Shown here piece after piece: positions 28,156-36,544 of a DNA stretch of 64,000 nucleotides. Position 1 is the first letter of the stretch. Every line of letters starts with the position of its first letter. This stretch comes from Oecophyllibacter saccharovorans (GTDB lineage: Bacteria > Pseudomonadota > Alphaproteobacteria > Acetobacterales > Acetobacteraceae). Location: contig NZ_CP038143.1 in NCBI RefSeq assembly GCF_006542375.1, positions 186,001 through 250,000 of the forward strand. The letters are read 5' to 3'. The position numbers were made by a program, and so were the translations under genes. The notes beneath the pieces were generated by a model. That model had not been told where the DNA came from and did not search any database. It was given only the letters and a program-made list of their open reading frames with translations.

Positions 28156-28881
28156 TCAGCCGCCTTCAGCCGTTCTGATGGCTTCATTGAGACCGACCGG
28201 CTGCAGGTCAGCCTCCGCAAAGGCCTTGGTCAGAGGCAGTGACAGATCCAGCTCGGAAATGCGCGCCACTTCGAGCTTGCCCGCGCCCAGGAGATATTCT
28301 GTCACGTGCCCACCATGTTTCTGATTCTCGCTCAGAAAATGCAGGTGGAAACCGGCCACATTGATCCCCTGCATGTAAGGCGGCGTGCGAAAGCCAAGCA
28401 TCACGCCGTTCATGTCGGTCATGGTGAATGTCGGCTGGTTGGCCACCACTTCCAGCAACGGGGGATAGGGCTTGTGCTGGCAGAACACTGTCCGCGTCTC
28501 GACCTTGTTGAAATGGCCCGTGAAACGGATACCTGCAAAAAGATTGGGATTGTCGATCAGCTCGTTGACACGGTGCTCGAATTCTTCGCGCGTGCAGGGT
28601 CCGTCAATCGTGACGGTCTTTTCCGGCTCGAACCAGGTCACGCAGGCAAAAGGCGTCTTCAGATTGCCTGAAGCGTCGGAAGCGAGACCGTCAGCGCGGA
28701 ACTGGTGGGCAATTCCGTCTTCGACGATCATTTCCCCATCCAGACCATTGAAGGTACCAAGTCCGAAGTTTCCGTGGGTGAGCAGTTCTTTCACTGTCAT
28801 GTCGCCGTCATAGACGGCGTCCAGCAAAGCAGCCATCGTGGAAGTCTGAAACAGACGATTCTTCGGATGATGCGTCGTCAT
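28156..28881 (-). CDS. budA: Alpha-acetolactate decarboxylase
   Basis: Converts 2-acetolactate to (R)-acetoin, 241 aa. Conserved features: LLTHGNFGLGTFNGLDGEM in the first half, then the metal-binding HXHXnH residues in GFHLHFLSENQKHGGHV. No signal peptide. AGAGGA lies close to the ATG. It is first in a budA-alsS transcription unit and divergent from a LysR gene, matching the als/bud arrangement. Confidence 0.97.
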   Translation of the reverse strand: MTTHHPKNRLFQTSTMAALLDAVYDGDMTVKELLTHGNFGLGTFNGLDGEMIVEDGIAHQFRADGLASDASGNLKTPFACVTWFEPEKTVTIDGPCTREEFEHRVNELIDNPNLFAGIRFTGHFNKVETRTVFCQHKPYPPLLEVVANQPTFTMTDMNGVMLGFRTPPYMQGINVAGFHLHFLSENQKHGGHVTEYLLGAGKLEVARISELDLSLPLTKAFAEADLQPVGLNEAIRTAEGG

Positions 28882-28952
28882 GATGTCCTCTCAGGCGAAC
28901 GTGGTTATTGTTGAGTTCCAGAAAATTATAAGAGACGGTTTGTCATTGCGCA

Positions 28953-28980
28953 AATATATATCTAAACCTCTTGGTATATT
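28953..28980. promoter_or_regulatory. Candidate LysR operator between budA and its regulator
   Basis: The inverted repeat AATATA / TATATT, separated by 16 nt, lies in an AT-rich patch 25-50 nt upstream of the LysR start. It has the dyad form expected for a LysR-type box in a divergent control region. Confidence 0.4.
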
Positions 28981-29004
28981 AATTTAATATTCTCCAAGGC
29001 GTTC

Positions 29005-29919
29005 ATGAACATCCATCACTTCCGTTATTTCGTAGCCGTGGCCGAGACAGGGAGCTTTACCCTGGCAGCTGAACGGCTGAACATGAAGCAGCCGCCCCTG
29101 AGCCAACAGGTCAAACGAATGGAAGATATGCTGGGCATCCAGCTCTTCCTGCGCCAGACCCGCGGTGTGGTCCTGACAGCCGCCGGAGAAGCCCTGCTTC
29201 CACGCGCGCGCCTGATCCTCGATCTTGAGCGCCAGTTTGTTGAAACAGCCCGTGGCCTGGCTCAGGGCGTGGAAGGACATCTTCGCATCGGACTGGCGGG
29301 CGCAGCCCCGCTGGTGCCCATCATTCCCTATGCGATCCGGCGTTTTCGCAAGCTGGTGCCGCACGTGACCCTGTCACTGGAAGAAAGCAACACCCCCACG
29401 CTGTGCGACATGCTGCAGGCACATAATGTCGACATCGCGATTCTGCGTCCGCCTGTCATTGATCCCAGCCATCTGCAACTCCGCCCGTTTCTGGAAGAGC
29501 CGACCCTTATCGCCCTGCCCGCCGGCCGCCCATACGGCCAGGAGGAAACGCTGTCGCTTCAGCAGATTGCCCATGAACCCCTGATCATTTTCCCACGTGA
29601 GCTGGGCCCGGGCTTCTATGATGCTATTCTTTCGGCTTATCACCAGGTCGGTCTCAGCCCCAATCTGGGTCAACAGGCACCGCAGATTTCCGGCACCGTG
29701 CCTCTCGTGGCAGCAGGACTGGGCATCTCTATCGTGCCCAATTCCCTGCGTCAGCTTCATACGGGCGGCGTCACGTTCCACAAGATTGCCCCACCGGCAC
29801 CGATAGCCACCCTGGCCATCGGCCTGCGCCGCGGTCCCGTTTCCCCACTGGTCGAGAAATTCTGCACTGTTCTGCAGACAGTCGCCAAAACCATTCCCAT
29901 GGAAACCCTGCTGCCCTGA
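29005..29919 (+). CDS. LysR-family regulator, probable AlsR-type activator of budA-alsS
   Basis: 304 aa. Helix-turn-helix in the first 60 residues: HHFRYFVAVAETGSFTLAAE, then MKQPPLSQQVKRMEDMLG. The effector domain (about 90-295) includes LRIGLAGAAPLVPIIPYAI. It is divergent from budA with a 123-bp shared promoter, the layout of AlsR and its target operon. Acetate or acidification is the inducer in studied cases; here that is inference. Confidence 0.9.
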   Translation: MNIHHFRYFVAVAETGSFTLAAERLNMKQPPLSQQVKRMEDMLGIQLFLRQTRGVVLTAAGEALLPRARLILDLERQFVETARGLAQGVEGHLRIGLAGAAPLVPIIPYAIRRFRKLVPHVTLSLEESNTPTLCDMLQAHNVDIAILRPPVIDPSHLQLRPFLEEPTLIALPAGRPYGQEETLSLQQIAHEPLIIFPRELGPGFYDAILSAYHQVGLSPNLGQQAPQISGTVPLVAAGLGISIVPNSLRQLHTGGVTFHKIAPPAPIATLAIGLRRGPVSPLVEKFCTVLQTVAKTIPMETLLP

Positions 29920-29981
29920 GCAGTGGGAGTGACAGGCAGGCTTATTACGGACCGTATCAGCGCTCCCCCGTTTCAGACCCC

Positions 29982-30290
29982 TTACATACCAAGGGCGCGC
30001 CGATAGATATCGAGAAGGGTTTCCTGCTCCTCCACCTCTGCCGGTTCCTGCTTGCGCAGTCGCAAAATCTGCTTGATCACTTTTACGTCAAAGCCAGCTG
30101 ATTTGGCTTCGGCGAAAATATCGCGGATATCCCCACCCAACGCCTTGCGTTCCTCTTCGAGCCGCTCAACGCGTTCAATGATGGAACGCAGGCGGTCAGC
30201 AGCGATCCCCCCCGTTGCGGCTTCCTCATGTTGGGTGCTCGCGGCACTTCCACCCATCGCGCCTGCATCAGTTGCATTGCCGATATCCAT
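29982..30290 (-). CDS. gapR: GapR-family nucleoid protein (DUF2312)
   Basis: 102 aa. The conserved DUF2312 core is LRSIIERVERLEEERKALGG, then DIFAEAKSAGFDVKVIKQIL and RLRKQEPAEVEEQETLLD. GapR in Caulobacter binds overtwisted DNA ahead of forks and polymerases and stimulates topoisomerases. The first 28 residues here are A/G/T-rich and variable. Family membership is specific to Alphaproteobacteria. Confidence 0.95.
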   Translation of the reverse strand: MDIGNATDAGAMGGSAASTQHEEAATGGIAADRLRSIIERVERLEEERKALGGDIRDIFAEAKSAGFDVKVIKQILRLRKQEPAEVEEQETLLDIYRRALGM

Positions 30291-30732
30291 TCCCGTCCCT
30301 CCGTTCGCCTGCTCAAACAGTCAAATAGCAAGTTGATAGTCTTTCAAATCGAGCGCCGCCACCATTTTGAACCCGCGCAAAACCTGACCCTGCCAGCACG
30401 CTTAAGAGCGGCGCCCACACCCAGCGACTTAATCTTCATGACCGGAATTGGTCAACAAATCCCTGCAGTCCTGCTGCTGTGCGCACGGGTCGTTCAAGCA
30501 GCCAGGTGACTGGCCTGTTCCCGCTGCGGGGCTGCTCTGCAGCAGCACATAGCAGCCTCGCCTTGACAGAAAGTGGGTCAGGACAGAACAAGAGAGGCAT
30601 ACAAAAGCGAGAGGGCCTAACGACCATTTGCGGGCCTGAGCAGGAGAATTCTCCGTCCGACGCCAGCTAACTCCAACTATTGCGTAAAGCCCGCCCGGCC
30701 GCTGCCCCTCCCGACCAGAAAGGATTTCCATC
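30291..30732. other. Intergenic region between gapR and zwf
   Basis: 442 bases between divergent genes, without a convincing gene. A perfect -35 (TTGACA at 30563) is present, but the -10 at the right spacing is poor. No riboswitch or small RNA family recognised. Confidence 0.35.
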
Positions 30733-32241
30733 ATGGCCTCAGCCAGTCAGGACAGCACTCAAGCTTCCGCTGCCGCGGAAGGCGAACATACGCCCGTCTT
30801 CGATTACGTTATTTTCGGCGCCACGGGTGACCTTGCCATGCGCAAGCTCCTGCCCGCTCTCTACAATCAGTTTCGTGTCAAGCACGTTCCCGAAGGCTCA
30901 CGCATTATCGGCACCGCCCGTTCCGACATGACGTGCGAGCAGTACAGAGAGATGGCACGTCAGGCCCTTGATACCTTTCTCCCCAAGGGCACCATCAATC
31001 CTGAACTGATCGATCGTTTCCTGCAGATGATCAACTACGTCACGATTGATGGCACCAATCCCGACAGCAACTGGGATGCTCTGAAAGCCATTCTGGACAA
31101 GTATCCTCACCGCGTCCGCGTCTTCTACTTCTCCACGGCACCACAGATTTTCGAGGCCATCAGCGAAAATCTTGCCAGCCATCACCTCATCACGCCCAAT
31201 TCCCGCGTGGTGCTAGAAAAGCCCATCGGCACTGACAGTGCTTCGGCCAAGAAGATCAATGACGGTGTCAGCCGGTTCTTCGGTGAAAATCAGATTTTCC
31301 GCATTGACCATTATCTGGGCAAGGAAACCGTTCAGGACATTCTGGCCATTCGTTTTGCCAATCCCTTCATCAATGCCGTCTGGTCAGGTGAATACATCCA
31401 GAGCATCCAGATCACCGCGGCTGAAACTGTCGGCGTTGAAGGACGGGCTGACTATTATGACCGTTCCGGTGCGGCACGTGACATGATCCAGAATCACCTG
31501 CTGCAGATTCTGAGCCTGTGCGCCATGGACCCGCCGAAATCCCTTACCGGGGATGCAGTCCGTGATGCCAAGGTTGCCGTTCTCAAGGCCCTTCAGCCCA
31601 TCACCGAAGCCAATGTCGGCCAGGAAACCGTTCGCGCCCAGTACACGGCTGGCGGCATCGGCGACCACCGTGTGCCTGGCTATATCGAGGAACTTGGCAA
31701 GCCCAGCAACACCGAGACCTATGCAGCCGTACGGGCTTACGTGAACACGCCGCGCTGGAAAGGGGTACCTTTTTATCTGCGTACGGCCAAGCGTTCCAAG
31801 CGCAAGGACAGCGAGGTGGTGGTCACCTTCAAACCGGGGCTCAAGAATCTCTTTGGCGATCAGGTCCAGTCCGATTACATGGCCATCCGCCTGCAGCCCG
31901 ATGAAGGTTTCGCCCTCACCTTCAACATCAAGGATCCGAGCTCACCCACTTTCACGCTGCAGCATGCGACCTTGGAAGGTGATTTCTCCACCATCCGTAT
32001 TCCCGATTCGTATGAGCGGCTGATGCTGGACGCGGTACGAGGCAATCCCGGTCTCTTCATCCGGCGTGATGAAGTCGAAGCGGCATGGGACTGGATCGAA
32101 CCCACCCTACGTGCCTGGGCGGCAAACAAGACCAAAATGGAAACCTATCCTGCCGGCTCACACGGTCCGGAAGCCGCCAACAAGCTGGTGGCGCAGACCG
32201 GCGACAAATGGCACGAGCGGCTGGACATCAGCCAAGGCTGA
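30733..32241 (+). CDS. zwf: Glucose-6-phosphate 1-dehydrogenase
   Basis: Oxidises glucose 6-phosphate to 6-phosphogluconolactone with NAD(P)+, the entry to the oxidative pentose phosphate route that dominates sugar use in acetic acid bacteria. 502 aa. The nucleotide-binding GATGDLAMRKLLPALYNQF starts near residue 28, and the catalytic RIDHYLGKETVQD follows near residue 190. The roughly 25-residue N-terminal extension is low complexity. AGAAAGGA precedes the ATG, and a strong terminator follows. Confidence 0.97.
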   Translation: MASASQDSTQASAAAEGEHTPVFDYVIFGATGDLAMRKLLPALYNQFRVKHVPEGSRIIGTARSDMTCEQYREMARQALDTFLPKGTINPELIDRFLQMINYVTIDGTNPDSNWDALKAILDKYPHRVRVFYFSTAPQIFEAISENLASHHLITPNSRVVLEKPIGTDSASAKKINDGVSRFFGENQIFRIDHYLGKETVQDILAIRFANPFINAVWSGEYIQSIQITAAETVGVEGRADYYDRSGAARDMIQNHLLQILSLCAMDPPKSLTGDAVRDAKVAVLKALQPITEANVGQETVRAQYTAGGIGDHRVPGYIEELGKPSNTETYAAVRAYVNTPRWKGVPFYLRTAKRSKRKDSEVVVTFKPGLKNLFGDQVQSDYMAIRLQPDEGFALTFNIKDPSSPTFTLQHATLEGDFSTIRIPDSYERLMLDAVRGNPGLFIRRDEVEAAWDWIEPTLRAWAANKTKMETYPAGSHGPEAANKLVAQTGDKWHERLDISQG

Positions 32242-32281
32242 GCTCTGCCGGTGTAACAACCGGCCACTGATTGCTCACCAC

Positions 32282-32313
32282 AAAGGGCGGGGGTTTAAAC
32301 CTCCGCCCTTTTT
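32282..32313 (+). terminator. Rho-independent terminator of zwf
   Basis: Stem AAAGGGCGGGGG / CCTCCGCCCTTT (one G-T pair) with a 6-nt loop, followed by a T-run. Confidence 0.92.
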
Positions 32314-32448
32314 CATGGGGATTTACATGCAGCTTTCCCAACAAGCCCATAGTGCCTGTAGATAAAGCCGCAATAATCTGCGAGTGAAGAAAGAATGCTT
32401 TCCGCACTCTCTCTGCGGTCTCACCATTCGCAAGACAGGTAATCTCTT

Positions 32449-32880
32449 TTGACCTCTTCCTCTCCTCTCCCCCGGCGGACCCCCCGTACCCTGAAGCAGC
32501 ACCTGATGCGGCGTCTCATGGTGGTCCTCCCTGCAGCTCTCCTGATGTGGGTCATCATGAAAACCGGAATGATGAATGCCGTTTACGACAAGATGACCTT
32601 CAAGGACCTCAGCTGGTTTGACAATACGGCGCTCGTCGAGCATCTTCGCACCCGTCTCATCCAGGACGGACTGACTGACCTGCCAGAGCAATGCCTTGTT
32701 TTCCTCGTCAACGGGGCTGACAAGGACCCGGTTACGATTGAGGTGCTGGGCCGGGAAGGCAATGGCTGTCCGGGGGCCAAACCCGATGCGAAAACGCTTT
32801 TCAAGGTTCGGGTCGAACGTGGCGCGCGGCGCATGTTCAGCGATGCCAATAACCCGGGTCATTTTCAGGCTTTCCAGTAA
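32449..32880 (+). CDS. Hypothetical membrane-anchored protein
   Basis: 143 aa from TTG at 32449 (AGG 9 nt upstream); an ATG at 32506 is an alternative. A basic N-terminus is followed by one hydrophobic segment (MVVLPAALLMWVIM), which may be a membrane anchor or uncleaved signal. About 110 residues follow that are probably periplasmic, with two Cys (QCLVF, NGCPG) that could pair. No family recognised. It sits between the zwf terminator and rnpB on its own. Confidence 0.6.
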   Translation: MTSSSPLPRRTPRTLKQHLMRRLMVVLPAALLMWVIMKTGMMNAVYDKMTFKDLSWFDNTALVEHLRTRLIQDGLTDLPEQCLVFLVNGADKDPVTIEVLGREGNGCPGAKPDAKTLFKVRVERGARRMFSDANNPGHFQAFQ

Positions 32881-32973
32881 AATTTCTTCCCAGCAGCCCT
32901 TCTTCATGGCTGCCTGTGCCTTTTCGCCTTTTGCCCCCTTGCTTTTTCACCTCGCCCACCCCATCTAGCCTGC

Positions 32974-33388
<415 letters not shown>

Positions 33389-33796
33389 CCTTACCTGTCC
33401 TGACTGTTGCATATCTGCCGCAGCTTCACAGGTATCTGCATTTAAATCTCCTGTTGATTCCCTGAAATCCACTCTGGGAACGTGCTGACAGCAACTGAAT
33501 GCGCCGTACATTTTCAGATAAATGCCCCGCTCGTTCAGCTGACTTCCGGCTCATTTTTTGCCGGACCAGCCGACACGAGAACGCCCATGCGTTCACCCGC
33601 ATTTTTCCGACGTTTCCAGACCTTTCGACACCCCTTGAATCGATCCTGTTTCCTCCTGCCCGACTCCGCAGCGGAGCTGGGAGCAGAAGCGGCTATCCAG
33701 GCAAATATGGCGGCAATATGTGCGTGGCGATCATTCCTTTTTGACCTCTAAAGAAGGCGCAGTTTCCGGCCAATTGTCACCATTAAGACTTTGACC
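33389..33796. other. Non-coding stretch between rnpB and the mraZ control region
   Basis: About 400 bases. An 89-codon open frame (33482-33751) has no recognisable domain or good ribosome binding site and is not called. No clear rnpB terminator with a T-tract was seen. Confidence 0.35.
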
Positions 33797-33820
33797 GCCC
33801 ATGAAATCCCATGTTATCCC
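33791..33820 (+). promoter_or_regulatory. Candidate promoter of the dcw cluster
   Basis: TTGACC (33791-33796), 18-nt spacer, TATCCC (33815-33820). The spacer and -10 coincide with the MraZ-type repeats, which would let MraZ block polymerase. The -10 is weak. Confidence 0.4.
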
Positions 33821-33821
33821 A
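33797..33821 (-). promoter_or_regulatory. Putative MraZ operator: three TGGGN repeats
   Basis: Read on the minus strand: TGGGA, TGGGA and TGGGC with exactly 5-nt spacers (10-nt period). This is the arrangement of MraZ-binding repeats described for E. coli, though on the opposite strand relative to mraZ. It lies 111 nt before the mraZ start. Confidence 0.75.
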
Positions 33822-33931
33822 TAGCGACGCTGAAGCAGGACTTCTGAGGTAGGAAGCTTCCGAATCAGCGGTTCTGACACAGGCTTTCAATTTCAGAAGT
33901 GATTTGGACCGAGGGAGGCGTTTTCAGTAAA

Positions 33932-34405
33932 ATGGGCATGTTTCTCGGAAGCCATCACAACCGGATCGACGCCAAAGGCCGCGTTTCTGTGCCGGCATCC
34001 TTCCGCTCCGTTCTGAAAGCCCAGGCCCAGCCTGGTGAAGCCTTCGTCATCCTCCGCCCTTCCCATCTGCATCCCTGCATCGAAGGCTGGACTGCGAGTG
34101 GATTCGCAACGCTGGCTGCGCCACTGGCCGAATACGATCCCTTCTCCGAAGACCATGAAGATCTGGCTGCCAGCCTCTATGCGGATGCCTGGCCGCTGGA
34201 CAGCGACCGGGAAGGGCGCATTCTCCTGCCTGAAGCGCTGCGCCAGCATGCCGAGCTGCAGAACGAAGCTGCTTTCATGGGGCTTGGGCGGGTGTTTCAG
34301 ATCTGGGAGCCGGCAGCGGCTGCCGCGCGCCGTCAGGAAGCCCGGGCACGGGCACGCACCCTGACAGCCCGCCGGCGCGCCCCGGCTGAAGCCGGGGAAG
34401 CGTGA
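33932..34405 (+). CDS. mraZ: Transcriptional regulator MraZ
   Basis: 157 aa from ATG at 33932 (GGGAGG 13 nt upstream); the frame is open to a GTG at 33899. Two SpoVT/AbrB-like halves: [20 protein letters not shown] and later [19 protein letters not shown], each with the D-x-K/E-GR core. The C-terminal 25 residues are A/R-rich. In E. coli it represses its own dcw promoter through TGGGN repeats; matching repeats lie upstream here. The stop overlaps the start region of rsmH. Confidence 0.95.
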   Translation: MGMFLGSHHNRIDAKGRVSVPASFRSVLKAQAQPGEAFVILRPSHLHPCIEGWTASGFATLAAPLAEYDPFSEDHEDLAASLYADAWPLDSDREGRILLPEALRQHAELQNEAAFMGLGRVFQIWEPAAAAARRQEARARARTLTARRRAPAEAGEA

Positions 34406-34407
34406 GC

Positions 34408-35460
34408 ATGATGCAGCTTTCCTCTCTTCATCCCTCCACCGGGACGCCGATGCCTGCGGAATTGCAGGCGGCAGAAGGTCATTTCCCCGTCATGCTGCCT
34501 GAAGTTCTCAGCTGCCTGAACGTGCGGGATGGCGGGCGCTATCTGGACGGCACTTTCGGCGCTGGCGGTTACAGCACGGCCCTCCTGAAGGCAGCTGACT
34601 GCACTGTCGATGCCATTGACCGGGACCCTGACGCCATTGCGCGCGGCCGGGACATCAGCCGCCAGGCAGGCGGCCGCCTGCATCTGCACCACGGCACTTT
34701 CGGCAACATGGCCGAGCTGGCCCGCGATCATGCGCCTTACGACGGAATCGTCCTTGACCTTGGCGTTTCCTCTTTCCAACTCGATCAGGGTGAACGGGGA
34801 TTCTCCTTCCGCCATGACGGTCCGCTCGACATGCGCATGAGCGCTGAGGGACGGTCAGCGGCTGATCTGGTCAATGAGGAAAGCGAAGAAACGCTGGCCG
34901 ACATCCTTTACCATTACGGTGAAGAACGGCGTTCGCGGCGCATCGCACGCGCCATCGTGGCAGCTCGTGCCCAGACCCCCTTTACCACCACTGCCCAGCT
35001 CGCAGAGCTTGTCCGGCGCACGCTTCCGCGTGAACGGCCGGGCTTTGACCCTGCCACGCGGACCTTTCAGGCTTTGAGAATCGCTGTGAACGATGAGCTG
35101 GGTGAGCTGGAGCGGGCTCTGGAAACAGCGCCCAAACTGCTGGCACCGGGAGGGACTTTCGTGGTGGTCAGTTTCCATTCTCTGGAAGACCGGCTGGTCA
35201 AGCAGGCCATGAAACGTCTTGCGGGACGCCAGCAGGGCGCCTCCCGCTACGTGCCTCAGCTTGCAAGCCGGTCAGAGCAGCCTGAATGGTCGCTCCTCCA
35301 GACACGGCCCTTCCTTCCCTCCGAGGAGGAGCTGCGCCTCAATGGCCGCTCTCGCAGTGCGCGGCTGCGTGCTCTGCGGCGTATTCCTGTCCATTCCGCC
35401 ACCCTGCCTCTCTCTGCTTCGGCAGCTTCGGGATCGGCAGCACCGGGAGAAGTCTCTTGA
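34408..35460 (+). CDS. rsmH: 16S rRNA (cytosine-1402-N4)-methyltransferase
   Basis: 350 aa from ATG at 34408, with GGGGAAG 7 nt upstream; a GTG at 34402 overlapping the mraZ stop is also possible. It begins with [13 protein letters not shown], then the SAM-binding [15 protein letters not shown], followed by [19 protein letters not shown] and the DMRM motif. The late motif [20 protein letters not shown] is characteristic. Methylates the ribosomal P-site region. Normal position after mraZ. Confidence 0.97.
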   Translation: MMQLSSLHPSTGTPMPAELQAAEGHFPVMLPEVLSCLNVRDGGRYLDGTFGAGGYSTALLKAADCTVDAIDRDPDAIARGRDISRQAGGRLHLHHGTFGNMAELARDHAPYDGIVLDLGVSSFQLDQGERGFSFRHDGPLDMRMSAEGRSAADLVNEESEETLADILYHYGEERRSRRIARAIVAARAQTPFTTTAQLAELVRRTLPRERPGFDPATRTFQALRIAVNDELGELERALETAPKLLAPGGTFVVVSFHSLEDRLVKQAMKRLAGRQQGASRYVPQLASRSEQPEWSLLQTRPFLPSEEELRLNGRSRSARLRALRRIPVHSATLPLSASAASGSAAPGEVS

Positions 35461-36329
35461 TCCGACCTGTCACCCTCTTCTGTGCTCTGATGGCTGCAGG
35501 CGCCGGCCTGTTTCTCTATGCCAAGAAGCATGACACCCTCGTGCTGGACCAGGATATCACCAATACCGTCCATGAAGCGCGCAATGTGCAGGCGCAGACG
35601 GCCATGCTTCGTACCCAATGGGCGCTGCTGAATCAGCCTGACCGGCTTGCGGCCCTTACCACCCGTGTCCTGCCCCAGCTTCAGGCCATTCAGCCAACCC
35701 AGTTCGTACGCCTGGATAAACTCGCTGAGCGCCTCCCGGCTGCCCGCGTGCCTGAAAGCAGGAAACAGCTGGCCGCCGTCACTGCCCCCCATGGATCGGC
35801 CACTTCTGTCACCCCTGTGATCCGGCAGGACGACAAACTCACTGGCCCTGTGATGGCTGAAGCAGAGCCGGAAGTTAAACCAGGCAGGCACGAAACGCCT
35901 GAACACAGGGTCGACAGAGCGGCCTTGGCAGACAATGCCTTTTCTTCCTCACCGGGCAATGGCGGTGCCAGACATGGGCACGCCCTGCGTACAGTCATGG
36001 CCCGTGCCGTGCCAAGGCTCCCCCTCATCCATGCTGACGCACCTGCAACCCATACCGTAACGGCCCCTGACACCTCCACTGCTGATCGCTTTTCCCCCTC
36101 CCGAGACACAACGCGCAGCGGCTCGCTGGCTAAAACCCTGGCCATGCTGACGCTGCAGAATCAGTCCCGCAAGACCCATCCTCGGCACCAGCCTGGCGCC
36201 TCCCCCCATGAAGCGCCGGTCTCCGGCGATGTTACCGGCAACCAGCCGACCATGGCTGCCTGGCACCCCCACGCTGCCCGATCCAGCTCAACCGGTTCGC
36301 TGCCACCCCCGCAGCCCTTTGCAGACTGA
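35457..36329 (+). CDS. ftsL: Cell division protein FtsL with extended periplasmic tail
   Basis: 290 aa from TTG at 35457, overlapping the rsmH stop by 4 bases, with GGGAGAAG just upstream. Residues 1-22 are the single membrane segment ([18 protein letters not shown]). A coiled coil follows to about residue 100 with the FtsL-type region [20 protein letters not shown]. This part matches FtsL in order and position between rsmH and ftsI. The remaining 185 or so residues are P/T/S/H-rich, without visible fold, and end LPPPQPFAD. Typical FtsL proteins are about 100-130 aa, so the tail is exceptional. Confidence 0.82.
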   Translation: MIRPVTLFCALMAAGAGLFLYAKKHDTLVLDQDITNTVHEARNVQAQTAMLRTQWALLNQPDRLAALTTRVLPQLQAIQPTQFVRLDKLAERLPAARVPESRKQLAAVTAPHGSATSVTPVIRQDDKLTGPVMAEAEPEVKPGRHETPEHRVDRAALADNAFSSSPGNGGARHGHALRTVMARAVPRLPLIHADAPATHTVTAPDTSTADRFSPSRDTTRSGSLAKTLAMLTLQNQSRKTHPRHQPGASPHEAPVSGDVTGNQPTMAAWHPHAARSSSTGSLPPPQPFAD

Positions 36330-36544
36330 GCAGGCTTGAGCTCTGAAGGTGGCGCTTCTTCAAGAGGGTTTTCCCCAGCTCAGTTCTCTTTGAGGCCCCT
36401 CTGAACCGTGTCTCCAGAGCGTGTTTCCATCTGCCCGGCCATCTGAACGCCTTCTGCTCAAACCGCCCTGTCCTTTCCCAGCCCGCCCCTCATCAGCTGC
36501 TGGGACATCTCCATATTTTCCCGTTGGCCCGCTGAACCCTCGAA

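Noticed and set aside
33482-33751. 89-codon frame between rnpB and mraZ
   Set aside because: GTG start without a ribosome binding site, no domain, and not in an operon; kept as non-coding.
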